DNA from: Pseudomonas migulae NBRC 103157
Lineage (GTDB): Bacteria; Pseudomonadota; Gammaproteobacteria; Pseudomonadales; Pseudomonadaceae
Direction: 5' to 3'
NCBI RefSeq assembly: GCF_002091715.1
Contig: NZ_BDAG01000040.1
Coordinates: 1 to 64,000, forward strand
Length of the DNA: 64,000 nt
Part shown: in pieces, positions 43,722-52,788 of the stretch
Numbering within the stretch: position 1 is the stretch's first letter
How the letters are laid out: the number at the start of each line of letters is the position of its first letter
Translations under genes and position numbers: made by a program
The notes under the pieces: generated by a model
What the model was told of the DNA's origin: nothing
Databases searched by the model: none
Seen by the model: the letters and a program-made list of their open reading frames with translations, nothing else

Positions 43722-44942
43722 ATGTCCGTTGAGCACGCTGCGGTAGAACGCGCCGATTTCGACCAGGTAATGGTTCCCAACTATTCGCCAGCCGCTTTCA
43801 TTCCTGTGCGTGGCGCCGGTTCCCGCGTTTGGGACCAGTCTGGTCGCGAGCTGATCGACTTCGCCGGCGGGATTGCCGTAAACGTATTGGGTCATGCACA
43901 CCCTGCGCTGGTCGCTGCCTTGACCGAACAGGCAAACAAGCTGTGGCACGTTTCCAACGTGTTCACCAATGAGCCGGCCCTGCGCCTGGCGCATAAGCTG
44001 ATCAACGCGACCTTTGCCGAGCGTGCGTTCTTCTGCAACTCCGGCGCCGAAGCCAACGAGGCCGCTTTCAAGCTGGCCCGTCGTGTCGGTTTCGATCGGT
44101 TCGGCAGCGAGAAGTACGAAATCATCGCCGCGCTCAACAGCTTCCACGGCCGTACCCTGTTCACCGTGAACGTCGGTGGCCAGTCGAAGTATTCCGACGG
44201 TTTCGGTCCGAAAATCACTGGCATCACCCATGTGCCCTACAACGATCTGGCCGCGCTCAAAGCCGCCATTTCCGACAAGACCTGCGCTGTGGTCCTGGAA
44301 CCGATCCAGGGCGAGAGCGGTGTGATCCCGGCCGAACTCCAATACCTGCAAGGCGCCCGTGACCTCTGCACCGCGCACAACGCGCTGCTGATCTTCGACG
44401 AAGTGCAGACCGGCATGGGCCGTACCGGCAAGCTGTTCGCCTACCAGCAATACGGCGTGGTCCCGGACATCCTGACCAGCGCGAAGAGCCTGGGCGGCGG
44501 TTTCCCGATCGCGGCGATGCTGACCACCGAAGACCTGGCCAAGCACTTGGTCGTCGGCACCCACGGCACCACGTACGGCGGCAACCCGCTGGCGTGTGCA
44601 GTCGCCGAAGCGGTAATTGACGTGATCAACACCCCTGAAGTGCTGGCTGGCGTCAAGGCCAAGCACGACAAGTTCAAGGCGCGCCTGGAGCAGATCGGCG
44701 AAAAATACGGCCTGTTCACCAAGGTCCGCGGCATGGGCCTGTTGATCGGTTGTGTGCTGAGCGATGCCTGGAAAGGCAAGGCCAAGGACATCTTCAACGC
44801 TGCCGAACGTGAAGGCCTGATGGTGCTGCAAGCCGGCCCGGACGTGGTGCGTTTTGCGCCAAGCCTGGTGGTGGAAGATGCGGACATCGACGAAGGTCTG
44901 GACCGTTTCGAACGCGCTGCGGCGAAACTGACACAAGCCTGA
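43722..44942 (+). CDS. aruC: N-succinylornithine / acetylornithine aminotransferase
   Basis: 406 residues, class III PLP aminotransferase. The PLP lysine is K255 in LTSAKSLGGGFP, with the aspartate in LLIFDEVQTGMGRTG. Third step of the AST route, and also able to serve arginine synthesis. AGGAGACTCCG precedes the ATG. Leads the aru operon; a REPIN separates it from aruF. Confidence 0.95.
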   Translation: MSVEHAAVERADFDQVMVPNYSPAAFIPVRGAGSRVWDQSGRELIDFAGGIAVNVLGHAHPALVAALTEQANKLWHVSNVFTNEPALRLAHKLINATFAERAFFCNSGAEANEAAFKLARRVGFDRFGSEKYEIIAALNSFHGRTLFTVNVGGQSKYSDGFGPKITGITHVPYNDLAALKAAISDKTCAVVLEPIQGESGVIPAELQYLQGARDLCTAHNALLIFDEVQTGMGRTGKLFAYQQYGVVPDILTSAKSLGGGFPIAAMLTTEDLAKHLVVGTHGTTYGGNPLACAVAEAVIDVINTPEVLAGVKAKHDKFKARLEQIGEKYGLFTKVRGMGLLIGCVLSDAWKGKAKDIFNAAEREGLMVLQAGPDVVRFAPSLVVEDADIDEGLDRFERAAAKLTQA

Positions 44943-45018
44943 TAGACCCTTCGACGCCTGATGATTTCAGGCGTCGAACCCAATTTTTATGCCGGGTTCG
45001 CCCTGACGCATTCCCCCT

Positions 45019-45100
45019 GTAGGAGCCGGCTTGCTGGCGATGAGGCCCGAAAGCCTTGCGGCGATCAACCGGTCGCATCGCCAGCAAGCCGGCTCCTACA
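45019..45100. repeat. REPIN, type A
   Basis: TGTAGGAGCCGGCTTGCTGG with its inverse ending CCGGCTCCTACA, lying inside the aru operon between aruC and aruF. Confidence 0.9.
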
Positions 45101-45179
45101 ACGGTGTTTCAGCGCCAACCCGGTTTTTTTCCCACGTCGACCAAACGGGTCGACTTGTTTCTGATTAAGGAGTGACACC

Positions 45180-46199
45180 ATGCTGGTGATGCGCCCCGCG
45201 CAAATGGCTGATCTGGGCGAGGTACAGCGTCTGGCTGCGGACAGCCCGATTGGTGTCACTTCCTTGCCGGATGACGTTGAGCGCCTGAGCGACAAGATTG
45301 CCGCGAGCGAAGCCTCGTTCGCCGCTGAAGTGAGCTTCAACGGTGAGGAGAGCTATTTCTTCGTCCTCGAAGACACCGCCACCGGAAAACTGGTGGGCTG
45401 TTCGGCCATCGTGGCGTCGGCCGGTTATTCGGAGCCGTTCTACAGTTTCCGCAATGAAACCTTCGTGCACGCTTCCCGTGAGCTGAAGATTCATAACAAG
45501 ATTCACGTGCTCTCCCAGTGCCACGACCTGACCGGCAACAGCTTGCTGACCAGTTTCTACGTGCAGCGCGAGCTGGTGGGATCGCCTTGGGCCGAGCTCA
45601 ATTCCCGTGGCCGCTTGCTGTTCGTGGCCAGCCATCCGGAGCGCTTTGCCGATTCCGTGGTGACCGAGATCGTCGGTTACAGCGACGAAAATGGCGACTC
45701 GCCGTTCTGGGACGCCATTGGTCGCAACTTCTTCGACCTTAACTACGCTGAAGCCGAGCGCCTGTGCGGTCTGAAGAGCCGGACGTTCCTCGCCGAGCTG
45801 ATGCCGCATTACCCGATCTACGTGCCGCTGCTGCCGGACTCCGCGCAAGAGGCGATGGGCCAGGTGCACCCTCGGGCGCAGATCACTTTCGACATACTGA
45901 TGCGCGAAGGCTTCGAGACCGATCACTACATCGACATTTTCGACGGCGGCCCGACCCTGCATGCGCGTGTTTCGGGGATCCGTTCGATCGCCCAGAGCCG
46001 TGTAGTCCCGGTGAAAATCGGCGAGCCGGTCAAGGGCGCCGGTCGTCAGTACCTGGTGGCCAACGCCCAGTTGCAGGATTACCGCGCCGTGTTGCTCGAG
46101 CTCGATTACGCGCCGGGCAAACCCGTGACCCTGGACCTGGAAGCAGCCGAAGCCCTGGGCGTCGGTGAAGGTGCGAGCGTGCGCCTGGTGGCGGTTTAA
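45180..46199 (+). CDS. aruF: Arginine N-succinyltransferase, alpha subunit
   Basis: 339 residues of the AstA family (MLVMRPAQMADLGEVQRLA; FVASHPERFADSVVTEIVG; QVHPRAQITFDILMREGF; motif parts). With AruG it transfers succinyl from succinyl-CoA to arginine, the first step of the AST pathway. AAGGAGTGACACC precedes the ATG. It shares clear end-to-end similarity with AruG, a paralogue pair. Confidence 0.95.
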   Translation: MLVMRPAQMADLGEVQRLAADSPIGVTSLPDDVERLSDKIAASEASFAAEVSFNGEESYFFVLEDTATGKLVGCSAIVASAGYSEPFYSFRNETFVHASRELKIHNKIHVLSQCHDLTGNSLLTSFYVQRELVGSPWAELNSRGRLLFVASHPERFADSVVTEIVGYSDENGDSPFWDAIGRNFFDLNYAEAERLCGLKSRTFLAELMPHYPIYVPLLPDSAQEAMGQVHPRAQITFDILMREGFETDHYIDIFDGGPTLHARVSGIRSIAQSRVVPVKIGEPVKGAGRQYLVANAQLQDYRAVLLELDYAPGKPVTLDLEAAEALGVGEGASVRLVAV

Positions 46200-46269
46200 C
46201 GACTGCTTTTAATGCTTGAAAAGCAGAGAGTTTCGCGGGTGGCGCAAGCGGCCCGTTTGAGGAGATAGC

Positions 46270-47295
46270 ATGATCGTTCGTCCCGTACGCAGCAGCGATT
46301 TACCCGCTCTGATCGACCTGGCCCGCAGCACCGGCACCGGCCTGACCACCTTGCCGGCCAACGAAGAACGTCTGGCCCATCGGGTCGGCTGGGCCGAGAA
46401 GACCTTTCGCGGCGAAGCCGGGCGGGGCGACGCGGATTACCTGTTCGTGCTCGAAGACGACGACGGCCGCGTGGTGGGGATTTCCGCCATTGCCGGCGCC
46501 GTTGGCTTGCGTGAGCCTTGGTACAACTTCCGGGTCGGCCTCACGGTCAGCGCTTCGCAAGAGCTGAACATCTATCGCGAAATCCCGACGCTGTTCCTGG
46601 CCAACGACCTGACCGGCAACTCTGAATTGTGCTCGCTGTTCCTGCACGCCGATTACCGCACGGGCCTCAACGGCCGCATGTTGTCCAAGGCGCGAATGCT
46701 GTTCATCGCCGAGTTCCCGCAATTGTTCGGCAACAAGATCATTGCCGAAATGCGCGGTGTCTCCGACGAAGCAGGGCGTTCGCCGTTCTGGGAAAGCCTG
46801 GGCCGACACTTTTTCAAAATGGAATTCAGCCAGGCCGATTACCTGACGGGCGTGGGCAACAAGGCGTTCATCGCCGAACTGATGCCGAAATTCCCGCTGT
46901 ACACCTGCTTCCTGTCGCCGGATGCGCGTAACGTGATCGGTCAGGTTCACCCGGACACCGAGCCGGCGCTGGCCATGCTCAAGAGCGAAGGTTTCAGCTA
47001 TCAGGGCTACGTCGACATTTTCGACGCCGGCCCGGCCATCGAATGCGAAACCGGCAAGATCCGCGCTGTGCGAGACAGTCAGGCGCTGGTGTTGGCCGTT
47101 GGCACGCCGGGTGACGACGCCACGCCATTCATCATTCACAACCGCAAGCGCGAAGACTGCCGGATCACTGCCGCTCCCGCACGTCTTGCCGCCGGTACGC
47201 TGGTGGTCGATCCGCTGACCGCCAAACGTCTTCAACTCAACGCCGGCGATCAGGTTCGCGCCGTTCCGTTGTCTGCTGCTCGGGAGTCGAAATAA
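46270..47295 (+). CDS. aruG: Arginine N-succinyltransferase, beta subunit
   Basis: 341 residues, AstA family (MIVRPVRSSDLPALIDLA; LSKARMLFIAEFPQLF; GQVHPDTEPALAMLKSEGF). Partner of AruF in the heteromeric enzyme of Pseudomonas, where enterobacteria use one AstA. GGAG before the ATG. Its TAA overlaps the aruD ATG (TAATG). Confidence 0.95.
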   Translation: MIVRPVRSSDLPALIDLARSTGTGLTTLPANEERLAHRVGWAEKTFRGEAGRGDADYLFVLEDDDGRVVGISAIAGAVGLREPWYNFRVGLTVSASQELNIYREIPTLFLANDLTGNSELCSLFLHADYRTGLNGRMLSKARMLFIAEFPQLFGNKIIAEMRGVSDEAGRSPFWESLGRHFFKMEFSQADYLTGVGNKAFIAELMPKFPLYTCFLSPDARNVIGQVHPDTEPALAMLKSEGFSYQGYVDIFDAGPAIECETGKIRAVRDSQALVLAVGTPGDDATPFIIHNRKREDCRITAAPARLAAGTLVVDPLTAKRLQLNAGDQVRAVPLSAARESK

Positions 47296-48761
47296 TGAAT
47301 TCGCTATACATCGCAGGTGAATGGCTGGCCGGTCAGGGCGAAGCCTTCCAGTCGCTGAACCCGGTGACCCAGCAAGTTCTATGGGCCGGCGAGGGCGCTA
47401 CCGCCGCTCAGGTTGAATCGGCCGTGCAAGCTGCGCGTCAGGCGTTTCCGGCCTGGGCCCGTCGCACCCTGGATGAACGCATCACCGTGCTGGAGGCTTT
47501 TGCCGCAGCGCTGAAAAACAACGCTGACGAGCTGGCGCGTTGCATCGGTGAAGAAACCGGTAAACCGCTGTGGGAATCGGCGACTGAAGTGACCAGCATG
47601 GTCAACAAGATTGCGATCTCGGTGCAGAGCTACCGTGAACGCACCGGCGAGAAGAGCGGCCCGCTGGGCGACGCCACCGCTGTGTTGCGCCACAAGCCAC
47701 ACGGCGTGGTCGCGGTGTTCGGTCCTTACAACTTCCCGGGCCACTTGCCCAACGGCCACATCGTGCCGGCACTGCTGGCCGGTAACAGCGTGCTGTTCAA
47801 ACCGAGTGAGCTGACCCCGAAAGTCGCCGAGCTGACGGTCAAGTGCTGGATCGAAGCCGGTCTGCCGGCAGGCGTGTTGAACCTGCTGCAAGGCGCTCGC
47901 GAAACCGGTATCGCCCTGGCGGCGAATCCGGGCATCGACGGTTTGTTCTTCACCGGTTCGAGCCGCACCGGCAATCATCTGCACCAGCAGTTCGCCGGTC
48001 ATCCGGACAAGATCCTCGCGCTGGAGATGGGCGGTAACAATCCGCTGGTGGTCGACGAAGTGGCTGATCTTGATGCTGCGGTTTACACCATCATTCAGTC
48101 GGCGTTCATCTCCGCCGGTCAGCGTTGCACCTGTGCCCGCCGCTTGCTGGTGCCGCAAGGCGCCTGGGGCGACACGTTGCTGGAACGCCTGGTGGAGGTC
48201 AGTTCGAGCATTGAAGTCGGAGCCTTCGATAAGCAACCGGCACCATTCATGGGCTCGGTGATTTCCTTGGGCGCTGCCAAAGCCCTGATGGATGCGCAGG
48301 AGCAGTTGCTGGCCAATGGCGCCGTAGCGCTGCTGGAAATGACTCAGCCTCAGGTACAAGCCGCGTTGCTGACCCCCGGCATCCTGGACGTGACGGCCGT
48401 GGTCGATCGCCCTGATGAAGAGCTGTTCGGTCCATTGCTGCAAGTGATCCGCTACGCTGACTTTGAGGCGGCGATCGCAGAAGCCAACGACACCCAATAT
48501 GGTCTGGCAGCCGGTTTGTTGTCCGATTCCCAAGCGCGTTATCAGCAGTTCTGGCTGGAAAGCCGTGCCGGTATCGTCAACTGGAACAAACAGCTGACCG
48601 GTGCAGCGAGCAGCGCACCGTTCGGTGGCATCGGCGCCTCGGGCAACCATCGCGCCAGCGCCTATTACGCGGCAGATTACTGCGCGTACCCGGTGGCTTC
48701 GCTGGAAACGCCGAGCCTGACGTTGCCAGCGGCCCTTACGCCTGGCGTGAAGATGGCGTGA
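47295..48761 (+). CDS. aruD: Succinylglutamate semialdehyde dehydrogenase
   Basis: 488 residues, NAD-dependent aldehyde dehydrogenase of the AstD type. Catalytic cysteine C278 in SAGQRCTCARR, with the glutamate of LALEMGGNNP about 34 residues earlier. Oxidises N-succinylglutamate semialdehyde to N-succinylglutamate. Coupled to aruG by a one-base overlap. Confidence 0.95.
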   Translation: MNSLYIAGEWLAGQGEAFQSLNPVTQQVLWAGEGATAAQVESAVQAARQAFPAWARRTLDERITVLEAFAAALKNNADELARCIGEETGKPLWESATEVTSMVNKIAISVQSYRERTGEKSGPLGDATAVLRHKPHGVVAVFGPYNFPGHLPNGHIVPALLAGNSVLFKPSELTPKVAELTVKCWIEAGLPAGVLNLLQGARETGIALAANPGIDGLFFTGSSRTGNHLHQQFAGHPDKILALEMGGNNPLVVDEVADLDAAVYTIIQSAFISAGQRCTCARRLLVPQGAWGDTLLERLVEVSSSIEVGAFDKQPAPFMGSVISLGAAKALMDAQEQLLANGAVALLEMTQPQVQAALLTPGILDVTAVVDRPDEELFGPLLQVIRYADFEAAIAEANDTQYGLAAGLLSDSQARYQQFWLESRAGIVNWNKQLTGAASSAPFGGIGASGNHRASAYYAADYCAYPVASLETPSLTLPAALTPGVKMA

Positions 48762-48768
48762 TGCCCAA

Positions 48769-48875
48769 TCGCGGGCAAGTCGAATCGTCGCACCGCCGCT
48801 CCCGCAGGATTTGCATCGGACACAAAGTGTATGAACACCTCCGAACCTGTGTGAGCCGGGCTTGCCCGCGATGGC
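48769..48875. repeat. Possible third-type REP doublet
   Basis: ATCGCGGGCAAGTCGAATCG is followed about 75 bp later by GAGCCGGGCTTGCCCGCGAT. The outer arms pair as CGCGGGCAAG/CTTGCCCGCG. It resembles REP arms but with GCCCGCG in place of GCTCGCG. In the gap between aruD and aruB. Confidence 0.55.
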
Positions 48876-48944
48876 CGCGACTCGGTCGCACTGAACAGTT
48901 AGTTACTGATGCCTATAACAACAGATTCTCGTGGAGCCTCGCTG

Positions 48945-50291
48945 ATGAAATCCTATGAAGTCAATTTTGACGGTCTAGTGGGGCCGACCCATAACTACGG
49001 CGGCCTGTCCTACGGCAACGTCGCGTCCCAGAGCAACAGCCAGCAGTCTTCGAACCCGAAGGAAGCCGCGCTGCAAGGCCTGGCGAAAATGAAAGCGCTG
49101 ATGGAAATGGGCTTTCAGCAAGGCGTGCTGGCCCCGCAAGAGCGTCCTGATGTCGCTGCCTTGCGTCGCCTGGGTTTCAGCGGCACCGATGCGCAAGTGA
49201 TCGAGCGAGCCGCCAAAGACGCGATGCCGTTGCTGGTCGCCAGCTGCTCGGCCTCGAGCATGTGGGTGGCCAATGCCGCCACGGTCAGCCCGAGTGCCGA
49301 CACCGCCGATGGTCGCGTGCATTTCACCGCCGCCAATCTCAACTGCAAATACCACCGCAGCATCGAGCACCCGACCACCAGTCGCGTGCTGGGCGCGATG
49401 TTCGCTGACCAGAAACACTTCGCTCACCATGCCGCGTTGCCGGCCGTGGCGCAGTTCGGTGATGAAGGCGCGGCCAACCACACCCGTTTCTGCCGTGAAT
49501 ACGGTGAAGCCGGCGTCGAGTTCTTTGTGTTCGGTCGCAGCGCGTTCGACACCCGCTACCCGGCACCGCAGAAATACCCGGCGCGCCAGACCCTCGAAGC
49601 CTCGCAAGCCGTTGCCCGTCTGCACGGCCTGAGCGATGACGGCGTGGTCTTTGCCCAGCAGAACCCGTTGGTGATCGATCAGGGCGTGTTCCACAACGAC
49701 GTGATCGCGGTGGGTAACGGCGAAGTGCTGTTCTATCACGAGGACGCGTTCCTCGACACCGACCAGATGCTGGCCGAGCTGCAAGGCAAGCTCGCCAAGG
49801 TCGGCGGGAAATTCCAGTCGATCTGCGTTCCGCGTTCTGCGGTCACCGTGGAAGACGCGGTGCGTTCCTACCTGTTCAACAGCCAGCTGCTGTCGCGTCC
49901 TGATGGCTCGATGCTGTTGATCGTGCCGGAAGAATGCCGTGGCAACGATCGCGTCTGGCAGTACCTGCAAAGCCTGACCAGTTCTGGCGGCCTGATCCGC
50001 GAAGTCAAAGTGTTTGATTTGAAGCAAAGCATGCAGAACGGCGGTGGCCCGGCATGCCTGCGTTTGCGCGTCGCCCTCAACGAAACCGAACTGGCGGCCG
50101 TCAACCCAGGGGTTATCATGACGGCACCGTTGTACGGCACGCTGACCGAATGGGTCGACAAGCACTACCGCGACCGCATGACCGAAAACGATCTCGCGGA
50201 CCCGCAATTGCTGCTTGAGTGCCGGACGGCACTGGATGAACTGACGCAAATCCTTAAACTGGGCGCGGTTTATCCATTCCAGATCAATTGA
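48945..50291 (+). CDS. aruB: N-succinylarginine dihydrolase
   Basis: 448 residues, AstB family of the pentein fold (SYEVNFDGLVGPTHNYGGLSYGN at the start; catalytic C371 in GPACLRLRVAL; HH pair in FHNDVIAVGN). Converts N-succinylarginine to N-succinylornithine, ammonia and CO2. The start at 48945 has GGAGCC upstream; an in-frame ATG 36 bases earlier has none. Confidence 0.95.
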   Translation: MKSYEVNFDGLVGPTHNYGGLSYGNVASQSNSQQSSNPKEAALQGLAKMKALMEMGFQQGVLAPQERPDVAALRRLGFSGTDAQVIERAAKDAMPLLVASCSASSMWVANAATVSPSADTADGRVHFTAANLNCKYHRSIEHPTTSRVLGAMFADQKHFAHHAALPAVAQFGDEGAANHTRFCREYGEAGVEFFVFGRSAFDTRYPAPQKYPARQTLEASQAVARLHGLSDDGVVFAQQNPLVIDQGVFHNDVIAVGNGEVLFYHEDAFLDTDQMLAELQGKLAKVGGKFQSICVPRSAVTVEDAVRSYLFNSQLLSRPDGSMLLIVPEECRGNDRVWQYLQSLTSSGGLIREVKVFDLKQSMQNGGGPACLRLRVALNETELAAVNPGVIMTAPLYGTLTEWVDKHYRDRMTENDLADPQLLLECRTALDELTQILKLGAVYPFQIN

Positions 50292-50310
50292 AAGCCGAGA
50301 GCGTAAACAC

Positions 50311-50598
50311 ATGAGCGATACCCTGCAGCTGATCCTTGAAGACACCGACGGCACGCAACTGGAAACGTCCTGCACCCGCGTCGCGGTCATTTGGCAAGGC
50401 AAAGAGCTGTGGATTCAGCACGACGGCCGCGGCCAACTGCTGATCGGCGTGGACGTCGAAGAAGGTGACGCTGAATACGCAAACCTGCTGCTGCGCCCAT
50501 TGGCGACTAATCTGGTAAGTCTGCAACTGGAAATGGAGCCGGCTGAAGTCGGTGACGAAGACCACGTGCACGGCCCGGATTGCGCACACGACCACTAA
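50311..50598 (+). CDS. Small unknown protein of the aru operon
   Basis: 95 residues, all-beta in appearance, with a histidine/aspartate-rich tail (HVHGPDCAHDH) that could bind a metal. It begins 20 bp after aruB and ends 12 bp before aruE, so it is part of the operon. By position it corresponds to the small hypothetical gene between aruB and aruE in P. aeruginosa. Function unknown. Confidence 0.8.
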   Translation: MSDTLQLILEDTDGTQLETSCTRVAVIWQGKELWIQHDGRGQLLIGVDVEEGDAEYANLLLRPLATNLVSLQLEMEPAEVGDEDHVHGPDCAHDH

Positions 50599-50610
50599 GG
50601 AAACCGCTCT

Positions 50611-51621
50611 ATGCTCGCCCTCGGCAAATTGCTTGAACTGACCCTCGCCGGCCGCGAACCGGCGGAGAAGACTCAACTGACTGTCGAAGGCGTGCGGATG
50701 CGATGGTTGAGCGAAGGTGCGCTGGAAGTCCGGCCACCTGAAGCTCGGGACAACGGCCTGGACCTGCTGCTGTCAGCCGGCATCCATGGCAACGAAACAG
50801 CGCCGATCGAGTTGCTTGATCGCCTGTTGCACGACATCGCCCGCGGTGATTTGAAGCCGCGCGCACGCATTCTGTTCCTGTTCGGCAACCCGGAGGCGAT
50901 TCGCAAAGGCGAGCGCTTCGTCGAGCAGGACGTCAACCGGCTGTTCAACGGCCGTCACGAACAAACCAGCGGTTCCGAAGCCCTGCGCGCCTGTGAACTG
51001 GAGCGGCTGGCGGCCAGTTTCTTCAGCCTGCCGGATCGTGAACGCCTGCACTACGACCTGCACACGGCGATTCGCGGCTCGAAAATCGAGCAATTTGCCC
51101 TTTATCCGTGGAAAGAAGATCGCCAGCATTCCCGTCAGGAACTGGCTCGCCTGCGTGCTGCCGGTATGGAAGCGGTGCTGTTGCAAAACAAGCCGTCCAT
51201 CGTTTTCAGTTCCTACACCTACGACAAGCTCGGCGCCGAGTCTTTCACCCTGGAGTTGGGCAAGGCGCGGCCATTCGGGCAGAACGACGGCGTCAACGTC
51301 TCCCTGCTGGAAACCCGCCTTAAACAGATCATCGAAGGCACCGAGCCAGAACTGACCGAAGCGGCGCTGGATGGGTTGCAGCTGTTCAGTGTGGCGCGGG
51401 AAATCATCAAGCACAGCGACAGCTTCCGCCTGAACCTGCCGGCGGACATCGAAAACTTTTCGGAACTGGAAGTGGGTTATCTGCTGGCCGAAGACATCGC
51501 CCAGACCCGCTGGATCATCGAGGAAGAGGGCGCCCGGATCATCTTCCCGAACCCCAAGGTGAAAAATGGCCTGCGTGCCGGGATCCTGATCGTGCCGACC
51601 ACCGACGAAAACCTCGCCTGA
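50611..51621 (+). CDS. aruE: Succinylglutamate desuccinylase
   Basis: 336 residues, M14-like zinc hydrolase of the AstE family. Zinc motif GIHGNETAP (His and Glu), third ligand in YDLHTAIRG, arginine-containing NPEAIRKGERF and DVNRLF. Releases succinate and glutamate, the last step of the AST pathway. AAGGAAACCGCTCT before the ATG. End of the operon; a REPIN follows. Confidence 0.95.
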   Translation: MLALGKLLELTLAGREPAEKTQLTVEGVRMRWLSEGALEVRPPEARDNGLDLLLSAGIHGNETAPIELLDRLLHDIARGDLKPRARILFLFGNPEAIRKGERFVEQDVNRLFNGRHEQTSGSEALRACELERLAASFFSLPDRERLHYDLHTAIRGSKIEQFALYPWKEDRQHSRQELARLRAAGMEAVLLQNKPSIVFSSYTYDKLGAESFTLELGKARPFGQNDGVNVSLLETRLKQIIEGTEPELTEAALDGLQLFSVAREIIKHSDSFRLNLPADIENFSELEVGYLLAEDIAQTRWIIEEEGARIIFPNPKVKNGLRAGILIVPTTDENLA

Positions 51622-51633
51622 ATATGAAACCTT

Positions 51634-51722
51634 TGTAGGCGCCGGCTTGCTGGCGATAGCCATCGAACAGTCACATCTTCAGCGACTGTTCGGCCGCCAT
51701 CGCCAGCAAGCCGGCTCCTACA
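51634..51722. repeat. REPIN, type A
   Basis: TGTAGGCGCCGGCTTGCTGG with its inverse ending CGGCTCCTACAGG. The spacer holds a palindrome around CAGTCA...TGACTG-like arms. It lies between the convergent aruE and ribH. Confidence 0.9.
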
Positions 51723-51732
51723 GGGTTTGCGT

Positions 51733-52242
51733 TTAGACGGCTACCGCGCGGTGTTCGCTGCGACGCAACACACGCATCTTCTGCAACGTATCCGCACACG
51801 TCTTCGCCGCTTCCTGACCCTTATGCACGAAATGCTCGAAGAAGAACTTCTGGTGCTCTTCGCCGGCATGGAAGTGGTGCGGGGTCAACACCACCGAGAA
51901 CACCGGCACTTCGGTTTCCAGCTGAACCTGCATCAGGCCGCTGATCACCGATTGGGCGACGAACTCGTGACGGTAGATCCCGCCGTCAACCACCAGGCCC
52001 GCGGCAACAATGCCGGCATAACGACCGGATTTGGCCAGCAGTTTGGCGTGCAGTGGAATTTCAAAGGCGCCGCCGACTTCGAAGAAATCAATCTCCGACT
52101 CCTGATAACCCTGGGCAATCATTTCGGCGACGAAGCCCTTACGGCTCTGATCGACGATTTCCTTGTGCCAGCAGGCCTGGATGAACGCAACGCGCTCGCC
52201 CTGATGGTTTTTGCTTTTGCTGTCGATTGCGGTGGGTTGCAT
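51733..52242 (-). CDS. ribH: 6,7-dimethyl-8-ribityllumazine synthase, type II (RibH2-like)
   Basis: 169 residues. Lumazine synthase fold with the phosphate/substrate motifs EVGGAFEIPLHAKLL and the catalytic-histidine region SVVLTPHHFHAGEEHQKFF. The HHFHAGEEH form fits the decameric RibH2 branch rather than the icosahedral RibH1 beside ribA/ribE. Makes the riboflavin precursor. The start at 52242 has AGGAG seven bases upstream. An FMN riboswitch precedes it, so it is repressed when flavin is plentiful. Confidence 0.92.
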   Translation of the reverse strand: MQPTAIDSKSKNHQGERVAFIQACWHKEIVDQSRKGFVAEMIAQGYQESEIDFFEVGGAFEIPLHAKLLAKSGRYAGIVAAGLVVDGGIYRHEFVAQSVISGLMQVQLETEVPVFSVVLTPHHFHAGEEHQKFFFEHFVHKGQEAAKTCADTLQKMRVLRRSEHRAVAV

Positions 52243-52251
52243 GTTCTGACT

Positions 52252-52272
52252 CCTGTTTATGTAAAAAACAGG
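52252..52272 (-). promoter_or_regulatory. Hairpin covering the ribH ribosome-binding site
   Basis: CCTGTTT-TTTACAT-AAACAGG (read on the minus strand) is a perfect 7-bp stem whose 3' arm includes the AGG of the AGGAG site. It is the likely expression platform by which the riboswitch controls translation. Confidence 0.55.
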
Positions 52273-52348
52273 GCATATGAATCGAATGGGATTTAAGGGT
52301 ACGCACGCTCGCACGAATGCCCGCGGACGGCCCTTTGGCGCCAATCCC

Positions 52349-52513
52349 GTTCTCTCTTCATCCGGACTATGACCGTCGGCCCCGGGATCACACCGGGTCT
52401 GCTGACCTTGTCGCCAGTCACCGCCGAAGCCGTGCTGTCGCCAAGCGCTCGCGGGCTATGCGCATTGCGCGCAATTACCGCCGGTGGGGAGTTGCACCCC
52501 GCCCTGAGAACGT
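52349..52513 (-). ncRNA. FMN riboswitch (RFN element)
   Basis: On the minus strand the conserved RFN parts occur in order: ACGTTCTCAGGGCGGGGTGC, ACTCCCCACCGGCGGTAAT, GCCCGCGAGCGC, GGTCAGCAGACCCGGTGTGA, GGGGCCGACGGTCATAGTCC, and GGATGAAGAGAGAACG. All six helices of the aptamer can be drawn. It lies about 105 bases upstream of the ribH start. Confidence 0.97.
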
Positions 52514-52593
52514 TTTGCCGTCAGATTGTCTGGCGGCGCAGCGTTTTTAACACATATTTCCTGGCCGTGCATGGCCAAAGTCGACGCGAAACC

Positions 52594-52685
52594 CTGTGGG
52601 AGCGGGCTTGCTCGCGAAGGTGATGTGTCATTCACAATCTTGTCGACTGACACACCACCTTCGCGAGCAAGCCCGCTCCCACAGG
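52594..52685. repeat. REPIN, type B
   Basis: CCCTGTGGGAGCGGGCTTGC pairs with its inverse ending GCTCCCACAGGG. The spacer palindrome includes GGTG...GTGTGTC/GACACACCACC-like parts. It separates the riboswitch from ltaE. Confidence 0.92.
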
Positions 52686-52788
52686 GATTTAGACGTATTT
52701 TCCTCGTCCAAGGGTTGATTATTCGTCGCCATGACCGCAGTAATTCCATCCTGAACGGGATTTCCCCCTGCTTACCGAGGCCAGATTC

